This document shows, piece after piece, positions 1-8,358 of a DNA stretch of 64,000 nt. The notes under the pieces are model-generated. The model was not told the DNA's origin and ran no database searches. It saw nothing but the letters and a program-made list of their open reading frames with translations. The stretch is from an uncultured Pirellulaceae bacterium (lineage in GTDB: Bacteria > Planctomycetota > Planctomycetia > Pirellulales > Pirellulaceae). Made by a program: the position numbers and the translations under genes. The stretch is from positions 1 to 64,000 of the forward strand of contig CALFWR010000060.1 of NCBI GenBank assembly GCA_937928555.1, read 5' to 3'. The number at the start of each line of letters is the position of its first letter. The first letter of the stretch is position 1.

Positions 1-40
1 GCTGTTTTCGTAGTTTGGCTTTCACTCGAAATCCGTTCTT

Positions 41-86
41 GAGTTTTTGCGTTGTTTTTCGTTACTACAACTCAACCGCAAAAACT
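41..86. repeat. Inverted repeat in left-edge spacer
   Basis: Arms at 41-54 and 73-86 pair over about 14 bp with a one-base bulge, leaving an 18-nt loop. The right arm is followed by a T-rich stretch, so it could be the terminator of a gene lying left of the window. Function is inferred only from shape. Confidence 0.4.
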
Positions 87-190
87 CGAGGCGGGTTTCG
101 TTTTATTCTTCCTTATCAATAATTCCACGCTGGTTTGAGGCCTAGTGCAACGAGACAGCTTGGAATTACGGTTGGCAACGACGTGGCTCG

Positions 191-290
191 CCTCTCCGAG
201 GCTGTGATTTTTTGGATCACCCTCCCATCTTGGAGGGTCGGCGGCTCACCGCCGGGGAGGGTTGCACGCGTCTTACATTGGCAAAGGACA
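191..290. repeat. Interspersed hairpin repeat (family R2), copy 1
   Basis: The stretch starts with CCTCTCCGAGGCTGTGATTT, runs into a single ACCCTCCCATCT segment that pairs with the following GGAGGGT, and then has the palindrome CGGCGGCTCACCGCCG. The same order of blocks recurs at 15635-15830, and the outer block recurs at 48282-48330. This marks a dispersed non-coding repeat. The short open frames across it on both strands are not credible genes. Confidence 0.7.
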
Positions 291-360
291 TTGGGCATTT
301 CGGCGACTGAGCGCGGACTACCGGCTAGAAGCCTGTAGGTTCATTAAATCGGGATCGCGA

Positions 361-644
361 CTGAATTCGCTGCCCGATTTATGCATCGCGAAAACCGCCT
401 GCCGTAGGGCCGGTTCCTACCGGCCATCTTTGTTTCGATAACGACAGGAGACGATCGCCGACGCAGGGCAGTAAAATTGGCCGGTGGAACCGGCCCTACA
501 CCTTGAATTCGATGCCCGCTTTATGCATCGTGAAAACCACTTGCCGTAGGGCCGGTTCCTACCGGCCATCTTTGTTTCGATGGCGACAGGAGACGATCAC
601 CGACGCAGGGCAGTAAAATTGGCCGGTGGAACCGGCCCTACACC
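361..644. repeat. Tandem duplication of a 142-bp unit with internal inverted repeats
   Basis: Units 361-502 and 503-644 are near-identical, with only a handful of substitutions. Each carries perfect 14-bp inverted arms, GTAGGGCCGGTTCC and GGAACCGGCCCTAC, at 404-417/486-499 and 546-559/628-641, enclosing a 96-bp segment. Each arm also overlaps a smaller GGCCGG/CCGGCC palindrome. The array ends three bases before the ilvC stop codon, so it is the 3' flank of that gene. It looks like a REP/MITE-type element duplicated together with its flank. Confidence 0.8.
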
Positions 645-647
645 CTC

Positions 648-1646
648 CTAAGCGTCTTTTTGCAGCCACGAGAAATGCTTTCGCAGCTCCTTGCCGCAGA
701 CTTCGATCTTGTGCGCACAATCGGCGTCGTACTGCTTTTTGAAATCGGGATAGCCGTTGGCGTGCTCTTCCTGCCAACGCCTGGCAAAGCTCCCATCCTG
801 AATTTCTGTCAGCAATTCCTTCATCGCCGCACGCGACTGGTCGCTGATGACTCGCTTACCGGCAACGAAATCGCCCCAGGCCGCGGTGTCGCTGATGAAC
901 TCAAGCATCCGCTCGATGCCGCCCTCGTAAATCAAATCCACGATCAGTTTAACTTCGTGCAGACACTCAAAGTAAGCCACCTCGGGCTGGTAGCCGGCGT
1001 CAACAAGCGTCTCCCAACCGGCGACGATCAGTTCGCTCAGCCCACCACAAAGAACAGCCTGTTCGCCAAAGAGATCCGTTTCTGTTTCTTCCTTGAACGT
1101 CGTTTCGATGATGCCCGCGCGGGCCGCACCGACTCCCCAGGCATACGCCAGGGCAAGGTCTTTGGACTCGCCCGTCGCATCCTGATGGATCGCGATCAAA
1201 GCCGGAACGCCAGCGCCTTCTTCGTATTGACTTCGCACCAGGCCACCGGGGCCTTTGGGGGCGACCATGATGACGTTGTTCTGCGTCGGGACTTCGATGC
1301 CTTTGAAGTGAATGTTGAACCCGTGTGAAAACAGAACCGTGCCGCCGTCCTTGAGATTGGGTTCGACGATGTCCTTGTAAGTCTGCGGCTGGGTCATGTC
1401 GGGGGTCAACAGGCAAACGACGTCTGCGGCCTTGCAGGCGTCTTCGATTGTTTTCGGCTCCCAGCCATCTTTTTTGGCAGCTTCCCAGCTTTTGCCGCCC
1501 TCGCGCAGGCCCAGAACCACATTCAGCCCGCTGTCTCGCAGGTTCATGGACTGCCCACGTCCCTGGCTTCCATAGCCGATCACGGCGACGCACTTTCCAT
1601 CGAGAGCGTTGGCGTTTACGTCCTTTTCAGAGTACATCGTGGGCAT
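648..1646 (-). CDS. ilvC: Ketol-acid reductoisomerase (class I)
   Basis: Second step of branched-chain amino acid synthesis: isomerisation and NAD(P)H reduction of acetolactate/acetohydroxybutyrate to the dihydroxy acid. The 332-aa length fits class I enzymes. The N-terminal Rossmann motif IGYGSQG (residues 23-29) and the knotted C-terminal domain with ETDLFGEQAVLCGG and ECLHEVKLIVDLIYEGG (metal-binding acidic residues) are clear. The usual His after GYGSQG is Arg here (GSQGRGQSMNL), and the substrate-loop APKGPGHxVR reads APKGPGGLVR. A good Shine-Dalgarno, GGAGG, lies about 9 nt before the ATG. It is divergent from ppc with a 232-bp spacer; no leader or attenuator was recognised there. Confidence 0.96.
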   Translation of the reverse strand: MPTMYSEKDVNANALDGKCVAVIGYGSQGRGQSMNLRDSGLNVVLGLREGGKSWEAAKKDGWEPKTIEDACKAADVVCLLTPDMTQPQTYKDIVEPNLKDGGTVLFSHGFNIHFKGIEVPTQNNVIMVAPKGPGGLVRSQYEEGAGVPALIAIHQDATGESKDLALAYAWGVGAARAGIIETTFKEETETDLFGEQAVLCGGLSELIVAGWETLVDAGYQPEVAYFECLHEVKLIVDLIYEGGIERMLEFISDTAAWGDFVAGKRVISDQSRAAMKELLTEIQDGSFARRWQEEHANGYPDFKKQYDADCAHKIEVCGKELRKHFSWLQKDA

Positions 1647-1878
1647 GGTTTGGTGGCCTCCAGGCGGTTTTCGCCGATTGCTGTTGTTGATTGAAAGCTC
1701 GCCATTGTCGAAAGCTTACGCCAACGTGTCAACGAAGAAGTTCTTGGTCACGACGTTGCCGTTAACGCCAATCACCGGTGCCGTTCACTCCACACCCGGG
1801 TGGATGCCTGAAGAAGGCCCGTGCGTTACATTGTTCAACTGCCAATACCGACACGCCCTGAATGATTCGCAAACCGAT

Positions 1879-4632
1879 ATGAAAAACGAAATCAGTTCCA
1901 ACATCCGACTGCTGGGTGACCTTCTGGGCGAAACGATCACTTACCAGGAAGGCCAGGAAGCTTTCGATCTGGTCGAAGAGATCCGCGCTTTGGCCAAAGC
2001 GTGGCGAGCGGGCGACGAATCGGCCACAGACAAGCTTGCCCGGGTCATGCCCCGAATCGTCGGCAACCTGGACCTTGCCGAATCCACCCTCAAGGCTTTC
2101 CTTACCTACTTCCAACTGATCAACCTTGCCGAAGAACACCAACGCGTTCAAGTCCTCAACCAGCGAGCCGAAGACGCGTGGACGGGTGACAAACCGATGG
2201 ACGAAACGATCGCCGCGGCACTCGAAACGCTCAAAAGCGAAGGCGTCACCCCGGCGGATCTTCGAGAGACTCTCGCGTCGATGCGAATCAATCCGGTCTT
2301 CACCGCCCACCCGACTGAATCGAAACGCCAGACAATCCGCGAGCTGCTTCGCCTGGTTTCGAGTTTGATCGAAGAAGTCAGCCGCGATGGCGTGCTCTCT
2401 AAAGAACGCGATCGCCAGACCGAACTACTCCACGATCACATCACGTTGCTTTGGCAGACCGCCGAAACCCGCGACCGCCGTCCCACCGTGATGGACGAAG
2501 TCCGCAACACGGGGTTGTACTTCTTCGAGCACGTTTTGTTCGATCTGGTTCCACGAATCTACCAGGAACTCGAACAGGCCCTCGCCAACACCTGGCCCGA
2601 TGAAGAATTCGACATTCCCGACTTCCTTGGCTACGGCACGTGGATCGGTGGCGATCGCGACGGCAATCCCTATGTCACCACCGACGTCACGATCGAAGCC
2701 CTCACCGCGCAGAAAAAACTGGTCCTCACGATGTACATGCGCGAAGTCGATCGTCTGTACAAACTCCTCAGTAGCAGCGTCTCACGGACGACGTTTTCGA
2801 ATGAGCTTCTTGAAAGCGTCAAGGCCGACCGCGAGCTGGTTGATCCGTCCGAATACGAAGTCCTCGACCGTTTCGAAGGCGAACCGTATCGCCAAAAGAT
2901 GATCATGGTCTACCGCCGCCTGAGCGCCACGCGCGAACACATCGAAAACGAGTGGACCGAAGCCCACGCTCCGCGGCGGGCGTACTCCGATGTCGAGACC
3001 TTTCGCCGTGACCTTGAACTTGTCCGGATGAGCATGGTCGACAACAAAGGCTGGCGGCTGGCCCGCGGTCGGCTGGACCGGCTCATCAGAGCCACCGGCG
3101 TGTTTGGCTTTCACCTGGCGTCGATGGACATCCGTCAGCACGCTCGCGTTCACCGGGCCACCATCACCGACCTGTTCAGCTCACTTTCGCACTGTGAGAA
3201 CTATCCGGAACTCGACGAATCCGCCCGCATCGAATCGCTGACAAAATTCATCACCGAAAACCCGGAAGGAACTTTCGCGACCGCCGACGAACTCCTCGAA
3301 GACACCGTCAAACTTACGACTCTGTTTCAGACCGTCGCCCGCGCTCACCATGTGATGGGCGAACAAAGCGTCGATACCTGGATCATCAGCATGACCGAAG
3401 GCGTCAGCAACATACTGGAGATTCTGGTCCTGGCCCGTGACGTGGGCCTGATGGGAAAAATTGACATCGTGCCGTTATTCGAAACGGTCGAAGACCTGAT
3501 GAACGCGCCTCAGATCATGAAGTCCCTGTTCGCGCATCCGATTTACAAGCAGCACCTAGAGAATCGCAAGAATCAGCAACAAATCATGATTGGCTACAGC
3601 GACTCCAACAAAGACGGTGGCTTCATGAGAGCCAACTGGATGCTGTTCACCGCTCAGCGAAACCTTGCGATCGCCTGCAACGATTGCGACGTGCAGATGA
3701 CTTTGTTTCACGGTCGCGGCGGATCGCTCGGCCGCGGCGGAGGCCCCACCAACCGCGCGATTTTGGCTCAGCCTCCCGAATCGGTCCGCGGTCGAATTCG
3801 CATCACCGAACAGGGCGAAGTCGTCAGTTCGCGGTACAGTAACCCGTCGATTGCCCGCCGCCACCTGGAACAGGTTCTTCATGCGGTGCTCTGTTCGACC
3901 GGAACGCGTCCGCAGCACGAAAAAGTTGAGAAGTGGTCGGCGATCATGGACGAACTGAGCAACACGGCGTGGAAAAAGTACCGCAGCCTGATCGACCATG
4001 ATGATTTCCTCGAGTACTTCAAAACGGCGACCCCCATCGATCAAATTGGGCGGCTGAACATTGGCTCTCGTCCAGCCCACCGCCGCAAGTCGGCGACACT
4101 CGATGACCTTCGCGCGATTCCGTGGGTTTTCGCCTGGACGCAATCCCGCGCCAACGCGCCCTCGTGGTACGGCGTGGGCACGGCTTTTTCCAGTTGGCTT
4201 GCCGACGGCGACCAGGCCGAACGACTTGCGACGCTGCAGGAGATGTATCAGCAGTGGCCATTCTTCCGCACGATGCTCTCCAACGTTCACCTCGGCATGG
4301 GCCGTGCGGACATGGACATCGCGGGAATGTACGCTGAACTGGCCGACGAAAAAGTCGCAAACGTCATCTTCGGCGACATCAAAACGGAGTTTGAACTTAG
4401 CCGCCAACATGTGCTCAACGTCACCGGCGAAAGCGAAGTCCTCGACACCGAACCGTGGTTGCAACACAGCATCCGCGTCCGCAATCCCTACGTCGATCCG
4501 ATGAACTACATTCAGGTCGCACTACTCAAAGAACTTCGCAACAACCCCGACCACGAAAACGTCGACCAACTCACCAGAGCGGTTTTGCTTTCCGTCAACG
4601 GCATCGCCGCCGGCCTACAGAATGTGGGCTAA
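1879..4632 (+). CDS. ppc: Phosphoenolpyruvate carboxylase
   Basis: Carboxylates PEP with bicarbonate to oxaloacetate, an anaplerotic reaction. At 917 aa it has the usual bacterial length. Signatures seen: VFTAHPTESKRQTIRE (catalytic His), GTWIGGDRDGNPYVT, the FHGRGGSLGRGGGPT loop, IPWVFAWTQSR, and a C-terminus ending QNVG (QNTG in most homologues). The open frame extends upstream to 1609, but the protein family begins at the ATG at 1879 (MKNEISSNIRLLGDLLG); the upstream part overlaps ilvC and is unrelated in composition. No strong ribosome binding site is visible before this ATG. Confidence 0.96.
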   Translation: MKNEISSNIRLLGDLLGETITYQEGQEAFDLVEEIRALAKAWRAGDESATDKLARVMPRIVGNLDLAESTLKAFLTYFQLINLAEEHQRVQVLNQRAEDAWTGDKPMDETIAAALETLKSEGVTPADLRETLASMRINPVFTAHPTESKRQTIRELLRLVSSLIEEVSRDGVLSKERDRQTELLHDHITLLWQTAETRDRRPTVMDEVRNTGLYFFEHVLFDLVPRIYQELEQALANTWPDEEFDIPDFLGYGTWIGGDRDGNPYVTTDVTIEALTAQKKLVLTMYMREVDRLYKLLSSSVSRTTFSNELLESVKADRELVDPSEYEVLDRFEGEPYRQKMIMVYRRLSATREHIENEWTEAHAPRRAYSDVETFRRDLELVRMSMVDNKGWRLARGRLDRLIRATGVFGFHLASMDIRQHARVHRATITDLFSSLSHCENYPELDESARIESLTKFITENPEGTFATADELLEDTVKLTTLFQTVARAHHVMGEQSVDTWIISMTEGVSNILEILVLARDVGLMGKIDIVPLFETVEDLMNAPQIMKSLFAHPIYKQHLENRKNQQQIMIGYSDSNKDGGFMRANWMLFTAQRNLAIACNDCDVQMTLFHGRGGSLGRGGGPTNRAILAQPPESVRGRIRITEQGEVVSSRYSNPSIARRHLEQVLHAVLCSTGTRPQHEKVEKWSAIMDELSNTAWKKYRSLIDHDDFLEYFKTATPIDQIGRLNIGSRPAHRRKSATLDDLRAIPWVFAWTQSRANAPSWYGVGTAFSSWLADGDQAERLATLQEMYQQWPFFRTMLSNVHLGMGRADMDIAGMYAELADEKVANVIFGDIKTEFELSRQHVLNVTGESEVLDTEPWLQHSIRVRNPYVDPMNYIQVALLKELRNNPDHENVDQLTRAVLLSVNGIAAGLQNVG

Positions 4633-4696
4633 AGTAGTAGCACTCCGTGTGCCGTCCAAACGCGAGAAACGCCAGTCATACTCCGTGTGCCATCAC

Positions 4697-4883
4697 CCCG
4701 GATTATTCACGAGGCGAGGGCGGCAGAATCAGTTCCGGCAGTGATCCGCGGTTTTGATGCGCTAAAACGATCGCTGTGGTTTTCATCTATCGGATGATTC
4801 GCGATTCTTGTTGAAATTTAGCTTTTCCCTTGCTCCCGTTGGCCAGACGTAGAATCAACGCCCGTCGTTGTGAATAATCCGGG
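4697..4883 (+). mobile_element. 187-bp MITE-like element, copy A
   Basis: Begins CCCGGATTATTCACGAGGCG and ends with the inverted counterpart GTGAATAATCCGGG. The terminal inverted repeat is near-perfect for about 16 bp and imperfect to about 38 bp. It is flanked by a perfect 5-bp direct repeat ATCAC (4692-4696 and 4884-4888). It has no coding capacity. It lies between ppc and the PQQ-like gene. The rest of the 4633-5113 spacer holds two copies of an ACTCCGTGTGCC fragment and, presumably, the promoter of the next gene. Confidence 0.9.
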
Positions 4884-5113
4884 ATCACGCAACAAAACCA
4901 CAAACGTGGCTTCGCATCGCCCGTCGTGAAGCGGCAACAGGAACTGAACATCATGTCGGCGCCTGGCGACTTTCGTTGCTTTCACTCATTTTCCGTGCGT
5001 TTGCACCCACGGCTACGACCTGCCACCGGTTCGCGGTCATTAAATGTGTGCAGCTTCAAAACTTCCGCTAAAATAGTCAGCCACGCATTCGCCTTTTCTA
5101 AAGAACAGAAAAA

Positions 5114-6445
5114 ATGAAATCGTCTCAACTCATCATCGCTTTTTTGACCTGTCTTTTCCTCACTCCGATCCTTTCGGCCGACGACTGGAACCAGTGGATG
5201 GGGCCAACACGCGACGGAGTCTACAACGAAACAGGGATCATCGATTCAATTCCTGAATCTGGCCTGAAAGTCAAATGGCGCATGCCTGTTCACGGCGGCT
5301 ATGCCGGCCCTGCGGTCGCCGGCGGAAAAGTCTTCCTCTACGACTACAAAGTCCCCGAAGGTGCGACTTTTCGAAACAATCCGGGGAAACGCTCCAAGCT
5401 CAAAGGCACCGAACGTCTGGTCGCATTCGACGAAGCCACCGGCAAGGAACTTTGGGTTCACCAGTACGACTGTCCCTACAGCATTTCTTACCCCGCCGGA
5501 CCGCGTTGCACACCGACCGTCGATGGAGAACATGTTTACATCCTTGGAAGCGAAGGTGACCTGCGCTGCCTCAAAACCGCAGACGGTTCGCTCGTTTGGA
5601 AGAAAAGCTTCAAGGCTGACTTTGCCGCCGAGGTCCCGATCTGGGGATTTTCGGCTCACCCACTGATCGACGGCGACACGCTCTACACGATGGTCGGCGG
5701 GAAAGGACAAGGCATCGTGGCCTTCGACAAGTTAACGGGCGATGTAAAGTGGAAGGCTCTCGATTGCAACGCGGGCTACTGCCCACCAACGATCATTGAA
5801 AAAGGCGGCACGCGACAACTGATCGCATTCCAACCCAAAGGATGCACTTCGCTAAATCCCGCCGATGGTTCCACGTTCTGGAACGTCGCAATGGAGTCCC
5901 AGTACGACATGTCAATTGCCCGTCCGATGATCGACGGCGACTACATGTACGTCTGCGGCAAAGGCAATCAATCGATGATGCTGAAACTGAACCCCGAGAA
6001 ACCCGAAGCCACCGAAGTTTGGCGGGGCAAGCCACGAACGTCCATTTCTGCGGCCAACGCGACTCCGCTGTTCGTCGATGGCGTCCTTTATGGGGCAGAC
6101 CAGAACATGGGTAGCCTGATCGCGGCGGACGGCAAAAGCGGTGCGCGTCTGTGGCAGACCTTCGACGCCACCGACCCCAAAGAAGACCGCAGGCTTCCTC
6201 ACGGAACCGCGTTTGTCACCCGCATCGGAAAAACAAACCGTTACCTGATCATGAGCGAAGTCGGTGACCTTTTGATCTCCGAATTGACTCCACAAAAGTA
6301 CACCCCTCACGGTCGCTTTCACGTGCTCGAACCGACTGGCGAATGCTTCGGTCGTGCCGCGGTCTGGTCGCATCCAGCCTACGCCAACAAGACCGCTTAC
6401 GTCCGCAACGACAAAGAACTCGTGGCCGTCGACTTGTCCAAATAA
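5114..6445 (+). CDS. Secreted PQQ-binding-like beta-propeller repeat protein
   Basis: A 443-aa protein with a signal peptide (residues 1-21, cleavage after ILSA). The mature N-terminus, DDWNQWMGPTRDG, matches the WNQWRGPxRDG opening typical of planctomycete PQQ-like propellers. Repeated blocks such as LVAFDEATGKELW, LRCLKTADGSLVW and IVAFDKLTGDVKW are the blades. The family lacks a demonstrated enzyme activity in most members, and I see no heme or dehydrogenase active-site motif. It lies 58 bp upstream of a sulfatase on the same strand. Such pairs occur in polysaccharide-degradation regions, so extracytoplasmic glycan handling is plausible but inferred. Confidence 0.85.
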   Translation: MKSSQLIIAFLTCLFLTPILSADDWNQWMGPTRDGVYNETGIIDSIPESGLKVKWRMPVHGGYAGPAVAGGKVFLYDYKVPEGATFRNNPGKRSKLKGTERLVAFDEATGKELWVHQYDCPYSISYPAGPRCTPTVDGEHVYILGSEGDLRCLKTADGSLVWKKSFKADFAAEVPIWGFSAHPLIDGDTLYTMVGGKGQGIVAFDKLTGDVKWKALDCNAGYCPPTIIEKGGTRQLIAFQPKGCTSLNPADGSTFWNVAMESQYDMSIARPMIDGDYMYVCGKGNQSMMLKLNPEKPEATEVWRGKPRTSISAANATPLFVDGVLYGADQNMGSLIAADGKSGARLWQTFDATDPKEDRRLPHGTAFVTRIGKTNRYLIMSEVGDLLISELTPQKYTPHGRFHVLEPTGECFGRAAVWSHPAYANKTAYVRNDKELVAVDLSK

Positions 6446-6503
6446 TCCAAAGCAGGCAGCAGAGCCACGTTCAATCTTCCGATTTAATAAGTTCAGTGAA
6501 CCC

Positions 6504-7964
6504 ATGATGCGATTCGTCTACACAATGACTCTGCTGTTTCTGGTCGTCTCGCCTCTTTGCGGGGCCGATGAAAACAAGCCCAACGTCATCCTTATTATGT
6601 GCGATGACCTTGGCTGGGGTGACGTGGGCTTCAACGGCAACACGATCATCAATACGCCGCACCTGGACGAGATGGCCACGCACTCGCTCAAGTTCAATCG
6701 CTTCTACGCCCAAGCCCCCGTTTGCTCGCCGACGCGCGGCAGTTGCATCACCGGTCGCCATCCCTATCGCTACGGAATCACCTCTGCCAACACCGGCCAC
6801 ATGAAAGACGCCGAGTTCACACTCGCCGAAGCCCTCAAGCAACACAACTACGCGACCGGTCACTTCGGTAAATGGCATATGGGTACGCTCACGACATCCG
6901 TCAAAGACGCCAACCGCGGTGGGCCTCGCGGCAAAGACCATTTCGCGCCGCCATGGCAACACGGATTCGACGTTTGTTTCAGCACCGAATCCAAAGTCCC
7001 CACCTTCGACCCGATGCGGATGCCGACGGTATTTGAAAAAGGCGAAAGCAAGCGAATTGGCTGGGACGCTCTTTCGCCCGACGAAGTATCGAAACCGTTG
7101 GGCACACGCTACTGGGACCAGCAAGGAAAACCGGTCACCGAAAATCTTCGCGGCCCCAACCCCAAAGTTATTACCGACCGCGTGATTCCGTTTCTCGAAT
7201 CTTGCGTTACCGACAACAAACCCTTCCTTGCCGTCGTCTGGTTCCACACGCCCCACCTCCCCGTTGTCGCCAGCGACGAATATCGAAAGCCCTACGCGGC
7301 ATTCGATTCTCACCGCCAAAACTACTACGGCTGTATTACCGCGATGGACGAACAGGTCGGTCGCATCCGGGAGAAACTGAAACAGCTTGGCGTCAACGAA
7401 AACACAATCGTTTGTTTTGCCAGCGACAACGGCCCCGAAGGCAAAGATTCCTCCCCCGGATCTGCTGGCCCGTTTCGCGGCCGCAAACGATCGCTCTACG
7501 AAGGCGGCATTCGCGTCCCGGGTTTGATCGAATGGCCCGCCAAAGTCAAACCCGGCCAGACGGACTTTCCCGCCACCACCAGCGACTACATGCCCACGAT
7601 CCTTGCCGCTGTCGGTCACAAGCCAACCGACGCCCGCCCCGTCGACGGGATCAGCCTGCTTCCGGTCCTCGGCGGCGAAGCAACGACCCGTCCGCAGCCG
7701 ATTTGCTTTCAGTCGCGGGGCGTCGCCGCTCTTTCAGATGACCGCTTCAAACTGCTGATGCCCAATGGCGAAAACAAAACGAAAGCAAAACGCCTTGCCG
7801 CTCCGGAACTGTACGACCTTCTCGCCGATCCTGCAGAACAAAACAACATCGCCAGCGAACATCCGCAGCGGGTGAAAGAAATGCAGGCAACACTCTCCGC
7901 CTGGATCGCCTCTTGCAAAGCTTCTGCTGACGGCGGCGACTACCCGAACCGCGCCGACAAATGA
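6504..7964 (+). CDS. Type I (formylglycine) sulfatase, arylsulfatase-like
   Basis: A 486-aa secreted sulfatase hydrolysing sulfate esters. Signal peptide at residues 1-20 (TLLFLVVSPLCGA). Metal site DDLGWGD (34-40), activation motif C74-S-P-T-R in which Cys74 would be converted to formylglycine, then GKWHMG, HTPHLP and SDNGPEG of the sulfatase core. The substrate cannot be named; the size and motifs resemble arylsulfatase A / N-acetylgalactosamine-6-sulfatase relatives that act on sulfated algal polysaccharides. The start was set at ATG 6504 because it begins the signal peptide; the upstream open frame overlaps the PQQ-like gene. Confidence 0.93.
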   Translation: MMRFVYTMTLLFLVVSPLCGADENKPNVILIMCDDLGWGDVGFNGNTIINTPHLDEMATHSLKFNRFYAQAPVCSPTRGSCITGRHPYRYGITSANTGHMKDAEFTLAEALKQHNYATGHFGKWHMGTLTTSVKDANRGGPRGKDHFAPPWQHGFDVCFSTESKVPTFDPMRMPTVFEKGESKRIGWDALSPDEVSKPLGTRYWDQQGKPVTENLRGPNPKVITDRVIPFLESCVTDNKPFLAVVWFHTPHLPVVASDEYRKPYAAFDSHRQNYYGCITAMDEQVGRIREKLKQLGVNENTIVCFASDNGPEGKDSSPGSAGPFRGRKRSLYEGGIRVPGLIEWPAKVKPGQTDFPATTSDYMPTILAAVGHKPTDARPVDGISLLPVLGGEATTRPQPICFQSRGVAALSDDRFKLLMPNGENKTKAKRLAAPELYDLLADPAEQNNIASEHPQRVKEMQATLSAWIASCKASADGGDYPNRADK

Positions 7965-8023
7965 GCCACACGGCGGCAACTGCGTTTCGCGGTCACGGCT
8001 CTGGCGTCAATTCGGCACTTAAG

Positions 8024-8210
8024 CCCGGATTATTCACGAGGCGTGGGCGTTAGAATCAGTCCCGACAATGATCCGCGACTCTGATGCGATGAAACGATCG
8101 CTGTGGCTTTCACCTACCGAATGATTCACATTTCTTGTTGAAATTCAGCTTTTCCCTTGCTCCGGTTGGCCTGACGTAGAATCAACGCCCGTCGTCGTGA
8201 ATAATCCGGG
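8024..8210 (+). mobile_element. 187-bp MITE-like element, copy B
   Basis: Full-length copy, CCCGGATTATTCACGA ... TCGTGAATAATCCGGG, in the same orientation as copy A and flanked by a perfect 5-bp direct repeat TTAAG (8019-8023 and 8211-8215). Its last ~130 bp are essentially identical to copy C, including private variants shared only by B and C (CTCCGGTTGGCCTGACG). The remainder of the 7965-8358 spacer shows nothing recognisable. Confidence 0.92.
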
Positions 8211-8358
8211 TTAAGATATCAAGAAAAAGCTGCTTTGATCCCGGCTCCAAAAAAGGCACTGAACCACCTGTTGGCATCGCCAAGTGAGAGCTCGTGCTTT
8301 TCCATCACCATCTTCGTTTGCAAGCTGGCGACAACCAAAATGTCCGCTGCCGGGCCGA

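Noticed and set aside
1647-1878. Attenuator or riboswitch in the ilvC/ppc divergent spacer
   Set aside because: No run of regulatory codons, no terminator/antiterminator pair and no known aptamer consensus was seen.
3556-4467. Long open frame antisense to ppc
   Set aside because: A shadow of the high-GC ppc coding strand; no start context and no recognisable protein.
4697-4883. Reading the 187-bp repeat as a structured regulatory RNA
   Set aside because: Constant length, 5-bp flanking duplications, either orientation and a truncated remnant fit transposition better.
6471-7619. 382-codon frame antisense to the sulfatase
   Set aside because: The sulfatase strand has all family motifs; the antisense product is Val/Gly/Phe-rich without domains.
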